Below the pieces are notes generated by a model. That model was not told the origin of the DNA. It was given only the letters and a program-made list of their open reading frames with translations, and did not search any database. Positions 1 to 7,740 of a stretch of 11,305 nt of DNA are shown piece after piece (position 1 is the stretch's first letter; every line of letters begins with the position of its first letter). Source of the stretch: Parcubacteria group bacterium (GTDB lineage: Bacteria; Patescibacteriota; Patescibacteriia; UBA2169). Location: NCBI GenBank assembly GCA_016177305.1, contig JACOVK010000038.1, positions 1 through 11,305 on the forward strand, in the 5' to 3' direction. The translations under genes were made by a program, and so were the position numbers.

Positions 1-1044
1 GGCAGGATCGCCTTTCATTGTTAAGGTAACCGCCTTTTTGGCGGCCGCAACGCTCTTCCAGCCCGCCACGTCAACGCCCGCCACTTTTTTGATGGCTTGC
101 GCCATGGTCATCCGCTTCCACGGCCGTTTTACGTCAAGCGCCTGCTCGCCGCGCTTAATGGTGGTGGTACCGAGTACGCTTTTCGCGGCGTTCTCAAAAA
201 TTTCTTCAAACAAATCCATTCCCCACCGGTAATCCTGGTATGCGGCCTGGGCCTCAAACATGGTGAACTCGGGGTTGTGGTCGCGGTCAATGCCTTCGTT
301 GCGGAACACCTTGGTGATTTCGTACACGCGCTCAAAGCCTCCCACTAAGAGCCGCTTCAGGTACATTTCATCGGAAATGCGCAGGTAGAAATCAGCGTCC
401 AGGGCGTTGTGGCGGGTTTTGAACGGCCGCGCGAAACCGCCGCCGTAGACCGGCTGCAAGGTCGGCGTTTCCACTTCCAAAAAATCATGCTTTTTCATGG
501 TGGCACGGATGCTGTCAATGATCGCGGAGCGCTGCGCCATGCGTTCACGCACGCCCTCGTTCACGATCAGATCCAGGTACCGTTTCCGGAACCTGCTTTC
601 CACATCCTGCAGGCCGTGCCATTTTTCCGGCAGCGGGCGGACCGCTTTGGCGAGCATCGTGAAAGAGCTTGCGAGCAGCGTGTCTTCTCCGCGCTTGGTT
701 TTGAACACCGTGCCCGCAGCCTCAATGAAATCGCCGACGTCAACCGCATCGCAAAACAGCTGGTACGCCCCCTTTTTAAGTTCGTCCTGCTTCAGGTAAA
801 TCTGAAACCGGCCCGTGCCGTCCTCAAGGTGCGCGAACGTTGAACCCCCGTGGCCGCGGATGGACCGGATGCGGCCCGCAATGGTAATCTTTTTTTTGCC
901 GCCGAAGGTTCGCTGCCGCAATGCTGCAATAGTGTGCGTGCGCGAACTTTGGGCGGGAAACGGATTAATCCCCCGCTTCCGCAACGCAACAAGCCGCTGG
1001 CCGCGGATAACTGATTCGTCTTGGTATTCCTGTTTCGTACCCAT
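1..1044 (-). CDS. lysS: Lysyl-tRNA synthetase, class II (3' part beyond window)
   Basis: Charges tRNA-Lys with lysine in the cytoplasm. The 348 visible residues begin at the only ATG near the promoter (1044) and run off the left edge without a stop; the family is usually about 490-500 residues, so roughly 150 C-terminal residues, including motif 3, are missing. Seen in the sequence: an N-terminal OB-fold anticodon-binding domain at about residues 50-135, then the class II catalytic core. Motif 1 lies around FLEVETPTLQ (188-197), the substrate loop with HNALDADFYLRIS at 212-224, and motif 2 at VFRNEG followed by HNPEFTMFE (246-264). All are standard for class II LysRS and tell it apart from AspRS and AsnRS. 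It is transcribed from its own promoter at 1061-1089 and has no clear Shine-Dalgarno site. Family assignment is very secure. Confidence 0.96.
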   Translation of the reverse strand, partial: MGTKQEYQDESVIRGQRLVALRKRGINPFPAQSSRTHTIAALRQRTFGGKKKITIAGRIRSIRGHGGSTFAHLEDGTGRFQIYLKQDELKKGAYQLFCDAVDVGDFIEAAGTVFKTKRGEDTLLASSFTMLAKAVRPLPEKWHGLQDVESRFRKRYLDLIVNEGVRERMAQRSAIIDSIRATMKKHDFLEVETPTLQPVYGGGFARPFKTRHNALDADFYLRISDEMYLKRLLVGGFERVYEITKVFRNEGIDRDHNPEFTMFEAQAAYQDYRWGMDLFEEIFENAAKSVLGTTTIKRGEQALDVKRPWKRMTMAQAIKKVAGVDVAGWKSVAAAKKAVTLTMKGDPA

Positions 1045-1060
1045 AGTATGGAGTGGCTCT

Positions 1061-1089
1061 AGTATACGCTAAAAACCGCGCCCGCGCAA
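1061..1089 (-). promoter_or_regulatory. lysS promoter
   Basis: On the minus strand a -35 box TTGCGC (1089-1084) and a -10 box TATACT (1066-1061) are separated by exactly 17 nt. The lysS ATG lies 16 nt after the -10 box, so the predicted 5' leader is only about 9 nt. The -35 box abuts the T-run of the greA terminator. Predicted by eye. Confidence 0.65.
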
Positions 1090-1090
1090 C

Positions 1091-1122
1091 AAAAAAGCCC
1101 GCCTCCTCCGGGAGCCTTCGGG
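1091..1122 (-). terminator. Intrinsic terminator after greA
   Basis: Directly after the greA stop codon the minus strand can form CCCG/CGGG (1122-1119 with 1101-1098) around an inner CTCC/GGAG stem (1114-1111 with 1106-1103) and a CGGA loop, followed by C and six T residues (1096-1091). The internal loop is asymmetric (4 nt against 1), so the hairpin is imperfect, but its position and T-run fit a Rho-independent terminator separating greA from lysS. Confidence 0.5.
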
Positions 1123-1123
1123 A

Positions 1124-1594
1124 TTAAACCGAAATATCAAGAATTTTCCACCGTGCGACCCCCTTGGGAGTTTCAACCTCCACTGCCTCGCCTTTCCGCC
1201 GGTTAAGCAGGGCGCGGCCAATGGGAGATTCGTTGGAAATCCTCCCGCTCCCGGGGTCCGCTTCTTTGGAGCCGACAATGGTGTACGTGGTTTTGCGGCC
1301 TTCCCGCTCCACCACCACCGCGTCTCCAATGTTCACGATGCCCGGATCAGAGTTCCCCTGGCTGACCACGGTCACGTTTTTGAGGGTGCTTTCCAGCTCT
1401 AAAATGCGCCCTTCCACGAACGACTGCTCTTCGCGCGCATCCGCGTACTCCGCGTTCTCCGAAAGGTCCCCGTAGTCCTTTGCCTGCTTGATGCGCTCCG
1501 CGATTTCCGGGCGCTTCACTTTTTTCAGGTGGAGAAGCTCTTCCTGAAGTTTTTTGTAGCCCGCGTCCGTGAGAAATGTTTGCGTGTCAGACAT
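1124..1594 (-). CDS. greA: Transcription elongation factor GreA
   Basis: Binds in the secondary channel of RNA polymerase and stimulates cleavage of the transcript in backtracked complexes. The 156 residues match the usual GreA length (about 158). The N-terminal coiled coil spans about residues 10-76 and carries the tip motif GDLSENAEY (42-50); Asp43 and Glu46 correspond to the metal-positioning acidic pair of E. coli GreA. The C-terminal FKBP-like domain includes SNESPIGRALLNRRKG. The frame stays open upstream to 1738, but that would overlap the end of mrdA and contains the promoter, so MSDTQTFL at 1594 is chosen. It has its own promoter with a consensus -35 box and probably a leader of a few nt only. 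Confidence 0.96.
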   Translation of the reverse strand: MSDTQTFLTDAGYKKLQEELLHLKKVKRPEIAERIKQAKDYGDLSENAEYADAREEQSFVEGRILELESTLKNVTVVSQGNSDPGIVNIGDAVVVEREGRKTTYTIVGSKEADPGSGRISNESPIGRALLNRRKGEAVEVETPKGVARWKILDISV

Positions 1595-1605
1595 ACTAAT
1601 TACCC

Positions 1606-1633
1606 ATACTACTGGAACAGAAAAAAATGTCAA
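1606..1633 (-). promoter_or_regulatory. greA promoter
   Basis: A consensus -35 TTGACA (1633-1628) and a -10 TAGTAT (1611-1606) are separated by 16 nt. Only 11 nt lie between the -10 box and the greA ATG, so the transcript should begin about 3-6 nt before the start codon. TATGGG a few bases on is an alternative, poorer -10. Confidence 0.65.
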
Positions 1634-1641
1634 GGGGTTGC

Positions 1642-1659
1642 GCGCGCGAGCTCGCCCGC
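1642..1659. repeat. 18-bp GC-rich palindrome after mrdA
   Basis: An 18-bp inverted repeat centred on the perfect palindrome GCGAGCTCGC has one mismatched pair and touches the mrdA stop codon. It could fold as a stem at the 3' end of the mre-mrdA message, but no T-run follows directly, so it is not called a terminator. Confidence 0.4.
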
Positions 1660-3581
1660 TACCGCTCTCCAAAGTACCACTCAAATATTTTTTTGGCGAC
1701 CGGGGTTGCGGCAAGGTCCCCGCCCTCGCCCTCTTCAACCAGCACGGTCACCACTAGCTCGGGATCTTCGCCGTACGGGCCGTACCCCGTAAACCAGGCG
1801 TGCGGCTTTTTATCGCTCTGAAACTGCGCGGTGCCGGTTTTGCCGGCAACCGGGGCCGGCAGGCCGGAAAGGGAACGCGCCGTGCCGGCGGTTACCGCCT
1901 CCCGCAAACCTTCCTGAATGATGCGGATATTTTCCCGGGCCGCAACGCGGCTATTCAGAATCACCGGAGAAAACGGCTCGCTTTCCGCATACTCCTGCCC
2001 GATGCGGTCCACGATCCGCGGCGCGTACAAGGTGCCTCCGTTCGCGATTGCGGCGGTGAAATTGGCAACCTGCAGCGGGGTTACCAGAATATCGCCCTGG
2101 CCAATGGCAAGGTGGTAGGTGTCGCCCAAATACCAGCGCTCTCCTTTAACCGCTTCTTTCCACTCCTTGGAGGGTAAAAACCCGGAACGTTCCGAGGGAA
2201 GGTCAATGCCGGTGGCAAAACCAAGCCCAAACCGCGCGCCGTACGCAACGATGCGCTCAACGCCTAAGCCCTCAATGTCCCCGTACCCCCCGCCCACTGC
2301 GTAGAAGTAGGTATTCACGGAATCCGCAAGCGCATGCACCATGTCCGTGGTTCCGTGGCCGCCGTACCTCCAGTCCGGGTACCAGTACTCATTGATGCGT
2401 ATTCCGCCGCTTGACCGGACGGTGGTGTACCGGCTCACCACCCCCTCCTCAAGCCCTGCGGTCCCGATGACCAGCTTTATGGTGGAGCCCGAAGGGTACT
2501 CCCCGGACACCGCGCGGTTTAAGAGCGGCGTTCGGGGGTCGGCGAGCAGCTCCTGGTACGCATCCGGCGCAATGCCGCCCGCGAATTCTTTGCTGGAAAA
2601 CGAAGGGTACGAAACCAGCGCGCGCACGGCTCCGCTCTCCGGATCAAGGGCAACCACGCTTCCGCCGGGCGATTGCGATTCCGCGATGCTCTCGGAAAGC
2701 GCGTCCCACGCGATTTGCTGCAGCGCGGCATCAATGTGCAGGTACACGTTGCTTCCGGAAACCGCGCCCTTTGTTTCCAGCTCCCTGCCCGCCTGCCCGC
2801 GTGAATCAACCTCAACAAGCTTAAATCCGGGAACTCCGCGCAGCTCGGTTTGGTACGCCTTTTCCACGCCCGCCTTTCCCACGTGCTCAACCAGGGAGTA
2901 CCCTTCTTCGGAAACGTACGCATAGTCATCCGGTGATACGTTCCCGGTGTATCCGAGGACGTGGGAAAACGGCTCGTCAATGGCATAGGTGCGCTGCTGG
3001 ATCGGGGTGATGGAAACCCCGCTCCACCCGCTGCTTGAGCGCGTTAGCACGACCGCGTCCTCCTGCGGGATCCCGCGCATGATTTCAACGGCCGTGCGGC
3101 TCGTGCGCGGTACCGACGCAAAGCGCTCCACCAGGTCAAACGCGTCAATCCCCAGGGTTTGGCCGATTGATTCAAATATGGCGTCTTCTTCCTCCTGGGT
3201 TGCGGGGAGGTCCGCCGGAGTCACGATCAGCGCGAAATCCGGGATATTGTACCCAAGCCGGCGCGCTTTGCTGTCCATAATCACGCCGCGCGGCGGGAGA
3301 AGCTCGGTGCTGCGGATGCGGTTCCCTTCGGCCGCGCCGTAGTACTCCTCTCCGCGCACCATCTGCAGGTAGTACAGCCTGGAAAAAAGCCCGCCAAAAA
3401 ACAGCACTGCGGCAAGCGCGGAAAAACGGATTGATTTGCCGAAGCTCCCGGCCGTACCCGAGCGCTTCCGGTAGGAGTCCGCGGCCATGATGTCTCCGTC
3501 AACCTCAAATGGAAACGCAGGCAGGCGGCTGTCGCGGATGGCGCTGTCTTTGGCTGTTGCAGCAAACGGGTTGTGAGCCAT
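1659..3581 (-). CDS. mrdA: Penicillin-binding protein 2 (elongation transpeptidase)
   Basis: Class B PBP that cross-links peptidoglycan during sidewall elongation, anchored in the membrane and working with MreBCD. 640 residues from this start. A single membrane segment lies at about 52-72, a pedestal domain at about 90-270, and the transpeptidase domain at about 275-635. The catalytic motifs are present: SxxK as S366-T-I-K369 in EYPSGSTIK, SxN as S421-V-N423, and K581-T-G583. The start is uncertain. ATG at 3581 leaves a 26-nt gap after mreD and gives a 31-residue cytoplasmic extension; ATG at 3488 has GGAG five nt upstream and would make a conventional N-terminus (609 residues). I prefer 3581 because the extension (NPFAATAKDSAIRDSRL) looks coding. 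Last gene of the mreBCD-mrdA block. Confidence 0.95.
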   Translation of the reverse strand: MAHNPFAATAKDSAIRDSRLPAFPFEVDGDIMAADSYRKRSGTAGSFGKSIRFSALAAVLFFGGLFSRLYYLQMVRGEEYYGAAEGNRIRSTELLPPRGVIMDSKARRLGYNIPDFALIVTPADLPATQEEEDAIFESIGQTLGIDAFDLVERFASVPRTSRTAVEIMRGIPQEDAVVLTRSSSGWSGVSITPIQQRTYAIDEPFSHVLGYTGNVSPDDYAYVSEEGYSLVEHVGKAGVEKAYQTELRGVPGFKLVEVDSRGQAGRELETKGAVSGSNVYLHIDAALQQIAWDALSESIAESQSPGGSVVALDPESGAVRALVSYPSFSSKEFAGGIAPDAYQELLADPRTPLLNRAVSGEYPSGSTIKLVIGTAGLEEGVVSRYTTVRSSGGIRINEYWYPDWRYGGHGTTDMVHALADSVNTYFYAVGGGYGDIEGLGVERIVAYGARFGLGFATGIDLPSERSGFLPSKEWKEAVKGERWYLGDTYHLAIGQGDILVTPLQVANFTAAIANGGTLYAPRIVDRIGQEYAESEPFSPVILNSRVAARENIRIIQEGLREAVTAGTARSLSGLPAPVAGKTGTAQFQSDKKPHAWFTGYGPYGEDPELVVTVLVEEGEGGDLAATPVAKKIFEWYFGER

Positions 3582-3607
3582 ACGGCCTTTTGCAGAATAA
3601 TTTTTCT

Positions 3608-4123
3608 TTAGCTTCGGATAAAAAACCGCCTGCGGACAAACCCTTGGAGAGCGTGGAATGCATACGCTGCCGCAAACGCGCCCAAGAGCGTTGTGGCGGA
3701 CGAAATGGCAAGCGCCCGGAAAAACCCGGCGCTAAAGATATGAGGAGTGCGCAGACCGCCGAACAGTCCGGACGCGGCCTGGAGGCTAAGCTCCAGGAAC
3801 AGCGCGTATGCGAACACCGCGAAAAATGCGGCCGCGTACAGCCGTTTTGAATCAATGCCCGCGCTTCGCGCGCCCGCTCCGGTAAGTACCGCGGCGAGTA
3901 CCGCATGAGCAAGCGTAAATGTGCCGAACGGAAACGCAGGATGCAGAATGTCAAGCAAGAGCCCGTAGCTGGCGCATGCGCCGAACGTAGCGGAAGTGTT
4001 CCGTTGCCGCGCCAATACAAACATGAGGACGAACCCGAAGTACAAACGCCCTCCTGGAAACGCGCTACCCCCGAAAAAATCAACTATTCCCGCCAAAATC
4101 ACGGCAAAAAATGCGCGGATCAT
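3608..4123 (-). CDS. mreD: Rod shape-determining protein MreD
   Basis: Integral membrane component of the elongation complex that links MreC and PBP2. It has 171 residues, close to the usual 160-180, and is almost entirely hydrophobic with about five predicted membrane segments and short basic loops, ending RRRFFIRS. Sequence identity in MreD is always low; the call rests on hydrophobic profile, length and position between mreC and mrdA. It starts 5 nt after the mreC stop, with a GGAG about 12 nt before the ATG, suggesting translational coupling. Confidence 0.87.
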   Translation of the reverse strand: MIRAFFAVILAGIVDFFGGSAFPGGRLYFGFVLMFVLARQRNTSATFGACASYGLLLDILHPAFPFGTFTLAHAVLAAVLTGAGARSAGIDSKRLYAAAFFAVFAYALFLELSLQAASGLFGGLRTPHIFSAGFFRALAISSATTLLGAFAAAYAFHALQGFVRRRFFIRS

Positions 4124-4128
4124 ATGCC

Positions 4129-4908
4129 CTACTCCCCAACCCGAGACACCGGAGAGAAAACCATAACCTCGCCAATGTCCCCAAGCGAAATAAATGGCGC
4201 AAGCGCCGCTTCTTTAAACAAATCTCCCTCGTCGTACGCAATGGTTGCCACGGTTCCGATTAAAAGCCCCACGGGCGTGTTTTCTTCCAATAGGGAGCTT
4301 ACCGCAACGTCTCCCTCGCGAATGGCCGCGTCTTGTGGAATGAGCTCCATAGCAAGCGAGAGCCCCCGTTGCCCCCGAACCACGGCCTGCACGCGGGAAT
4401 CGCGGCTCGTTTGCGCCGCAACCGCGCTCTCACTGCTCGTAAGCGGGCGAACGAGGGAAGTGTGCGTAAAAACCGAAATGATTTTTCCGACAAAAACGCC
4501 CTGCGGCGTGGCAACAGCCGCCCCTTTTGCGATGCCATCTTCCGTGCCGCGGTCCAGAAGCAAGGTGCGCTCGGATCCGGCCGCGTTCTGGGCAACCACG
4601 TTCGCGGGGATGGTTACGGCAGCAAGCTCCTCTTGGGGCGGATCGGCGCTCCCGGATGCGCCCGCAAGCGCATAGGTGAGCTCGGAAACGCTTTGCTCCA
4701 GGAGCGTTACGCGCTGTGCGAGCGCGCGGGCATGGAAAAAGCCGTTTTCCCACTGCCTGATTGCGCGTGCTGCCCGATAGACCGGAGATCCGGCCTTGAT
4801 GAGTGGAACGCGGAACCACTGAATCGGTTCCGAAAGCGGCGTGGCGTGATACAACACAATGAGCGCAATAAGCGCGACAGGCGCAATGAGGTTTTTCTTT
4901 TTAAGCAT
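4129..4908 (-). CDS. mreC: Rod shape-determining protein MreC
   Basis: Bitopic membrane protein that scaffolds the elongasome and activates PBP2. 259 residues: a basic N-terminus (MLKKK), one membrane segment at about 8-22, a coiled-coil stretch at about 55-82, then the periplasmic/extracellular beta domain. The latter holds the family signature LLLDRGTEDGIAKGAAVATPQGVFVGKI (118-143) and a late VGLLIGTV strand (213-220). Slightly shorter than the usual 270-300, with a short C-terminal tail. It lies 41 nt downstream of mreB; no Shine-Dalgarno site is seen before the ATG, which is preceded by an A-rich AACAAAC. Confidence 0.95.
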   Translation of the reverse strand: MLKKKNLIAPVALIALIVLYHATPLSEPIQWFRVPLIKAGSPVYRAARAIRQWENGFFHARALAQRVTLLEQSVSELTYALAGASGSADPPQEELAAVTIPANVVAQNAAGSERTLLLDRGTEDGIAKGAAVATPQGVFVGKIISVFTHTSLVRPLTSSESAVAAQTSRDSRVQAVVRGQRGLSLAMELIPQDAAIREGDVAVSSLLEENTPVGLLIGTVATIAYDEGDLFKEAALAPFISLGDIGEVMVFSPVSRVGE

Positions 4909-4949
4909 GTTTGTTTGGATTGTTGGTGCAGGCGGAAGCCAAAGCCTTG

Positions 4950-5993
4950 TTACTCCAGGCTGCGGCTCGCGGACTCAACCTCCCGGAGCAAGGCTTCATC
5001 GTCCAGGAGAATGCCCGTGCCGCGCACCACCGCGGTCAGCGGGTCATCCACCACGCGCACGGGCATGGAAAGTTCCCGCCCTACGAGCGTAGGAAGCCCC
5101 GAGAGGAGCGCGCCGCCGCCGGAGAGCAGGACTCCGCTCTCATACAGATCAGAGACGAGCTCGGGAGGCGCATTCTCAATGGTTGTGCGGATGGCGTCCA
5201 CGATGGTGCGGACCGGGCGCTTTATGGCTTCCCGGATCTCTCCGTCCGAAACGGAAAACTCTTTGGGCAGCCCGGTGAGCATGTTGCGGCCCTTCACCGT
5301 AAGCTCGCTGGGCTCTTCCGCGGGAACCGAGGACCCGATTCTGATCTTGATCTCCTCGGCAGCCTTCCTGCCGATGGTGATGTTGAAATTCTCCTGCACA
5401 AACGCCTGAATGGCGGCGTCCAGCGCGTTGCCCGCGGTTTTGAGGGTGCTGAAAGCAACGATGCCGGAAAGCGAGATAACCCCGATGGATGTGGTGCCTC
5501 CCCCGATCTCAACCACCATTCGGCCGTATGATTCCGACACGGCGAGCCGGGCGCCGATGGCCGCGGCAATAGGCTCGTCAACCAGCCTGACCTCGCGCGC
5601 GCCCGCGGCAGTAACCGCATCCCGCACGGCCTTGCGCTCCACTTCGGTGATGGCGAGGGGCACGCTCACAATGGTGCGCGGCCGCGGCGAAAATGCAAAG
5701 CTGCCGCGGTGGATTTTCTCTATGCAGTGCTTGATGAATTTTTCGCTCACCTCAAAGTCGGAAATCACGCCCGCCACCACGGGCTCTACAACCACGATGT
5801 GGGGCGGGGTTTTGCCCATCATCTTTTTGGCGTCCATTCCGATCGCAACCAGCGCGTCGGTCCGGGTGTTGATCGCGGCAACCGTGGGCTCGTTGATCAC
5901 CATGCCCCGGTCCCTGACGTAAAAAATGGAATTTGAGGTCCCCAAATCAATGCCAATGTCTTTTGAAAGCCCTCCAAACAGGCGTTTGAGCAT
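4950..5993 (-). CDS. mreB: Rod shape-determining protein MreB (actin-like)
   Basis: Actin-family ATPase that forms membrane-associated filaments guiding sidewall peptidoglycan synthesis. 347 residues, full length. The N-terminal MLKRLFGG suits membrane attachment. Phosphate-1 loop DLGTSNS is at 16-22, the conserved VDEPIAAAIGA (with the likely catalytic Glu140) at 138-148, phosphate-2 loop VEIGGGTTS at 161-169, and the adenosine loop SGGGALLSG at 291-299. Deviations from the usual MreB sequence are Glu162 where VDIGGGTT normally has Asp, Ser169 where Asp or Glu is usual, and A-G-N189 where GGD is usual. It begins the mreBCD-mrdA block after an 84-nt gap from rseP; no clear promoter or Shine-Dalgarno site is seen there. 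Confidence 0.96.
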   Translation of the reverse strand: MLKRLFGGLSKDIGIDLGTSNSIFYVRDRGMVINEPTVAAINTRTDALVAIGMDAKKMMGKTPPHIVVVEPVVAGVISDFEVSEKFIKHCIEKIHRGSFAFSPRPRTIVSVPLAITEVERKAVRDAVTAAGAREVRLVDEPIAAAIGARLAVSESYGRMVVEIGGGTTSIGVISLSGIVAFSTLKTAGNALDAAIQAFVQENFNITIGRKAAEEIKIRIGSSVPAEEPSELTVKGRNMLTGLPKEFSVSDGEIREAIKRPVRTIVDAIRTTIENAPPELVSDLYESGVLLSGGGALLSGLPTLVGRELSMPVRVVDDPLTAVVRGTGILLDDEALLREVESASRSLE

Positions 5994-6019
5994 ATGCGGA
6001 AAGCGGATAGTGGCGGAAA

Positions 6020-6044
6020 TTTTGTTTGGGCTTTTGTTTTGGGC
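6020..6044. repeat. Two-unit tandem repeat in the rseP-mreB gap
   Basis: On the minus strand GCCCAAAACAAAA is followed directly by GCCCAAACAAAA, with a third related GGCCAAAAAC a little upstream. It lies in the 84-nt gap 5994-6077, the largest inside the long operon. I see no convincing -35/-10 pair or terminator in the gap. Confidence 0.4.
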
Positions 6045-6077
6045 CTTCTGTTAGTTTTTGGCCTCGCGCTGTGGCGT

Positions 6078-7184
6078 TCAGCCTAACACGGCTTTCCAAA
6101 TCCGTCCACCGAAACGCGCCAGATCCCGGTACGTAATCACCACCGCAAGCAGCATCAAGAGCGCGAACCCCACGCGGTGGAACCACGCCTCCAGCTCCTG
6201 TTTGGAGGGCTTTCTCCGGATTGCTTCGGCGGCCAAAAAAATCAGCCGCCCGCCATCCAGCGCCGGGAACGGCAAAATGTTGATGATGGCGAGGTTAAAA
6301 GAAAGAATGGCCGTAAAGATAACCGCATGGCTGAACCCAAGATCCAGCGCATCCCCGGTTGCGACGGCAATGGCAAGGGGCCCTCCCAGGCTGTCTCCGG
6401 CGCCGCGGCCGCGGGCGAGGGAGCGGGCAATGGACCAGAACGCGGCCGCGATCCGTTCCAGGTAGTTTCTTGCCGCGACAGTTCCCGCCACAAAAGCTTT
6501 GTGCGGCGGGAACCGGACCACGCCCACTTCGGCAAGCCCCACGCCAATGATGGCGCGCGCGAGGTTCTGGTCATCCAATACCCGGGGAACGAGAGCCGCC
6601 TCTTGCTCGGTTTTCGCCCGGCGGAAGCGCAAGGAAACGCTCTGGGCGCTTTTTCCGGCTATATACTCCTGAAACGGCGCAATATCCGTAAATGATTGCC
6701 CGTCCGCCGAGAGGATCGTGTCTCCGGCCGCGAGGCCGGCCTCATCCGCGGGAGAACCCGGGAGCACCTCGCTCACCGCAAGGCTTGGATCATGGATGTA
6801 CCGGCCAGCAATGTCCGGAGTGCGCTCAATGGGCGCGCCAGCCATAAACAGGATGGAAAGGAGCAGCCAGCCCGCGATGACGTTTGAGCTCACTCCGGCC
6901 ACGATCACGCACGCGCGCTGCCACGCCGATTTACCGCCAAAACTGTCGGCCGCAACGTCCCCTCCTCCGTCTTCCCCTTTTATCTTTACGAATCCGCCCA
7001 ATGGAATGGCGTTTATTGAATACACGGTTGCGCCGGATTTTTTACTGAACAGCTTTGGCGGGAACCCGAGCCCGAACTCTTCCACTGCAATGCCGAATGC
7101 CCGGGCAACTAAAAAATGACCCAGTTCATGCACCAGAACCAGGAATCCCAGGACAATAATAAAACCGGCAATGGTGATAAGCAT
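6078..7184 (-). CDS. rseP: RseP-type site-2 zinc metalloprotease
   Basis: Membrane-embedded protease (M50 family) that cuts transmembrane segments, typically anti-sigma factors or signal-peptide remnants. 368 residues, typical for the single-PDZ form. The zinc ligands sit in VHELGHFLVAR (H19, E20, H23) in the first membrane helix and in NILPFPALDGGR (302-313, Asp310). A PDZ domain covers about 128-205 (LPGSPADEAGLAAGDTILSADG). Further membrane helices are at about 92-115, 285-310 and 337-352. It begins 2 nt after the frr stop, with AAGG eight nt before its ATG. The frr-rseP neighbourhood recalls the common bacterial pyrH-frr-uppS-cdsA-dxr-rseP cluster, here without the intermediate genes. Confidence 0.95.
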   Translation of the reverse strand: MLITIAGFIIVLGFLVLVHELGHFLVARAFGIAVEEFGLGFPPKLFSKKSGATVYSINAIPLGGFVKIKGEDGGGDVAADSFGGKSAWQRACVIVAGVSSNVIAGWLLLSILFMAGAPIERTPDIAGRYIHDPSLAVSEVLPGSPADEAGLAAGDTILSADGQSFTDIAPFQEYIAGKSAQSVSLRFRRAKTEQEAALVPRVLDDQNLARAIIGVGLAEVGVVRFPPHKAFVAGTVAARNYLERIAAAFWSIARSLARGRGAGDSLGGPLAIAVATGDALDLGFSHAVIFTAILSFNLAIINILPFPALDGGRLIFLAAEAIRRKPSKQELEAWFHRVGFALLMLLAVVITYRDLARFGGRIWKAVLG

Positions 7185-7186
7185 GT

Positions 7187-7732
7187 TCAGACCTTCATGA
7201 TTTCAGCTTTTTTTGCTTGCGCCGCTGCCTCCAGGAGCGAAACCGCTTTTTTGGTTTCTTCATCAAGGGTTTTAATCTGGTCGCGGCGGTCGTCTTCGGT
7301 TAGGTCTTTGGATTTTGTTTTGGCCTCAATCTGCTTTTTTTCCTCTTCGCGCGCCTTTCGGACGGCAACCCGGGCGCGCTCAAGCTCTGTGTCCAGGGAT
7401 TTGGCCACCTGTTGCCTGGTTTCCTCGGTCATCTGGGGAATGCTCACCCGGATTATGTCCCCGGAAACGGCGCACGAAAGGTTCCGGTCCGCGGCAATGA
7501 TAGCTTTTTCAATGGCTTTCACAATCTGCTTGTCCCAGGGCTCCACAACCAGCGACCGCGCATCCGTAACCGAAACGCCCGCAAGGCCGGAAAGCGGCGT
7601 TTGCGCGCCGTACGCTTCCACGAGAATGTCGCCAACCATTTCCGGATGCGCCCGGCCGGTGCGGATTTTTTTGAGGATTTCCGCAAAGTGCGCGTGGTTG
7701 CTTCTGACTTGTTCGGAAAATGAATGCGGCAT
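7187..7732 (-). CDS. frr: Ribosome recycling factor
   Basis: With EF-G it splits the post-termination ribosome. 181 residues from the ATG at 7732, close to the family's 185. It has the conserved N-terminal KIRTGRAHPEMV, the central PLSGLAGVSVTDARSLVVEPWD, and the helical C-terminus with ARVAVRKAREE and DRRDQI. An in-frame TTG at 7744 would add four residues and overlap the upstream stop; the ATG, 8 nt after that stop, is preferred. Neither has a good Shine-Dalgarno site. Confidence 0.96.
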   Translation of the reverse strand: MPHSFSEQVRSNHAHFAEILKKIRTGRAHPEMVGDILVEAYGAQTPLSGLAGVSVTDARSLVVEPWDKQIVKAIEKAIIAADRNLSCAVSGDIIRVSIPQMTEETRQQVAKSLDTELERARVAVRKAREEEKKQIEAKTKSKDLTEDDRRDQIKTLDEETKKAVSLLEAAAQAKKAEIMKV

Positions 7733-7740
7733 AGGGTGGA

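Noticed and set aside
4333..5409. Long plus-strand frame of 358 codons
   Set aside because: It overlaps mreC and mreB, both firmly identified on the other strand; Arg/Ser-rich composition is typical of an antisense frame in GC-rich DNA.
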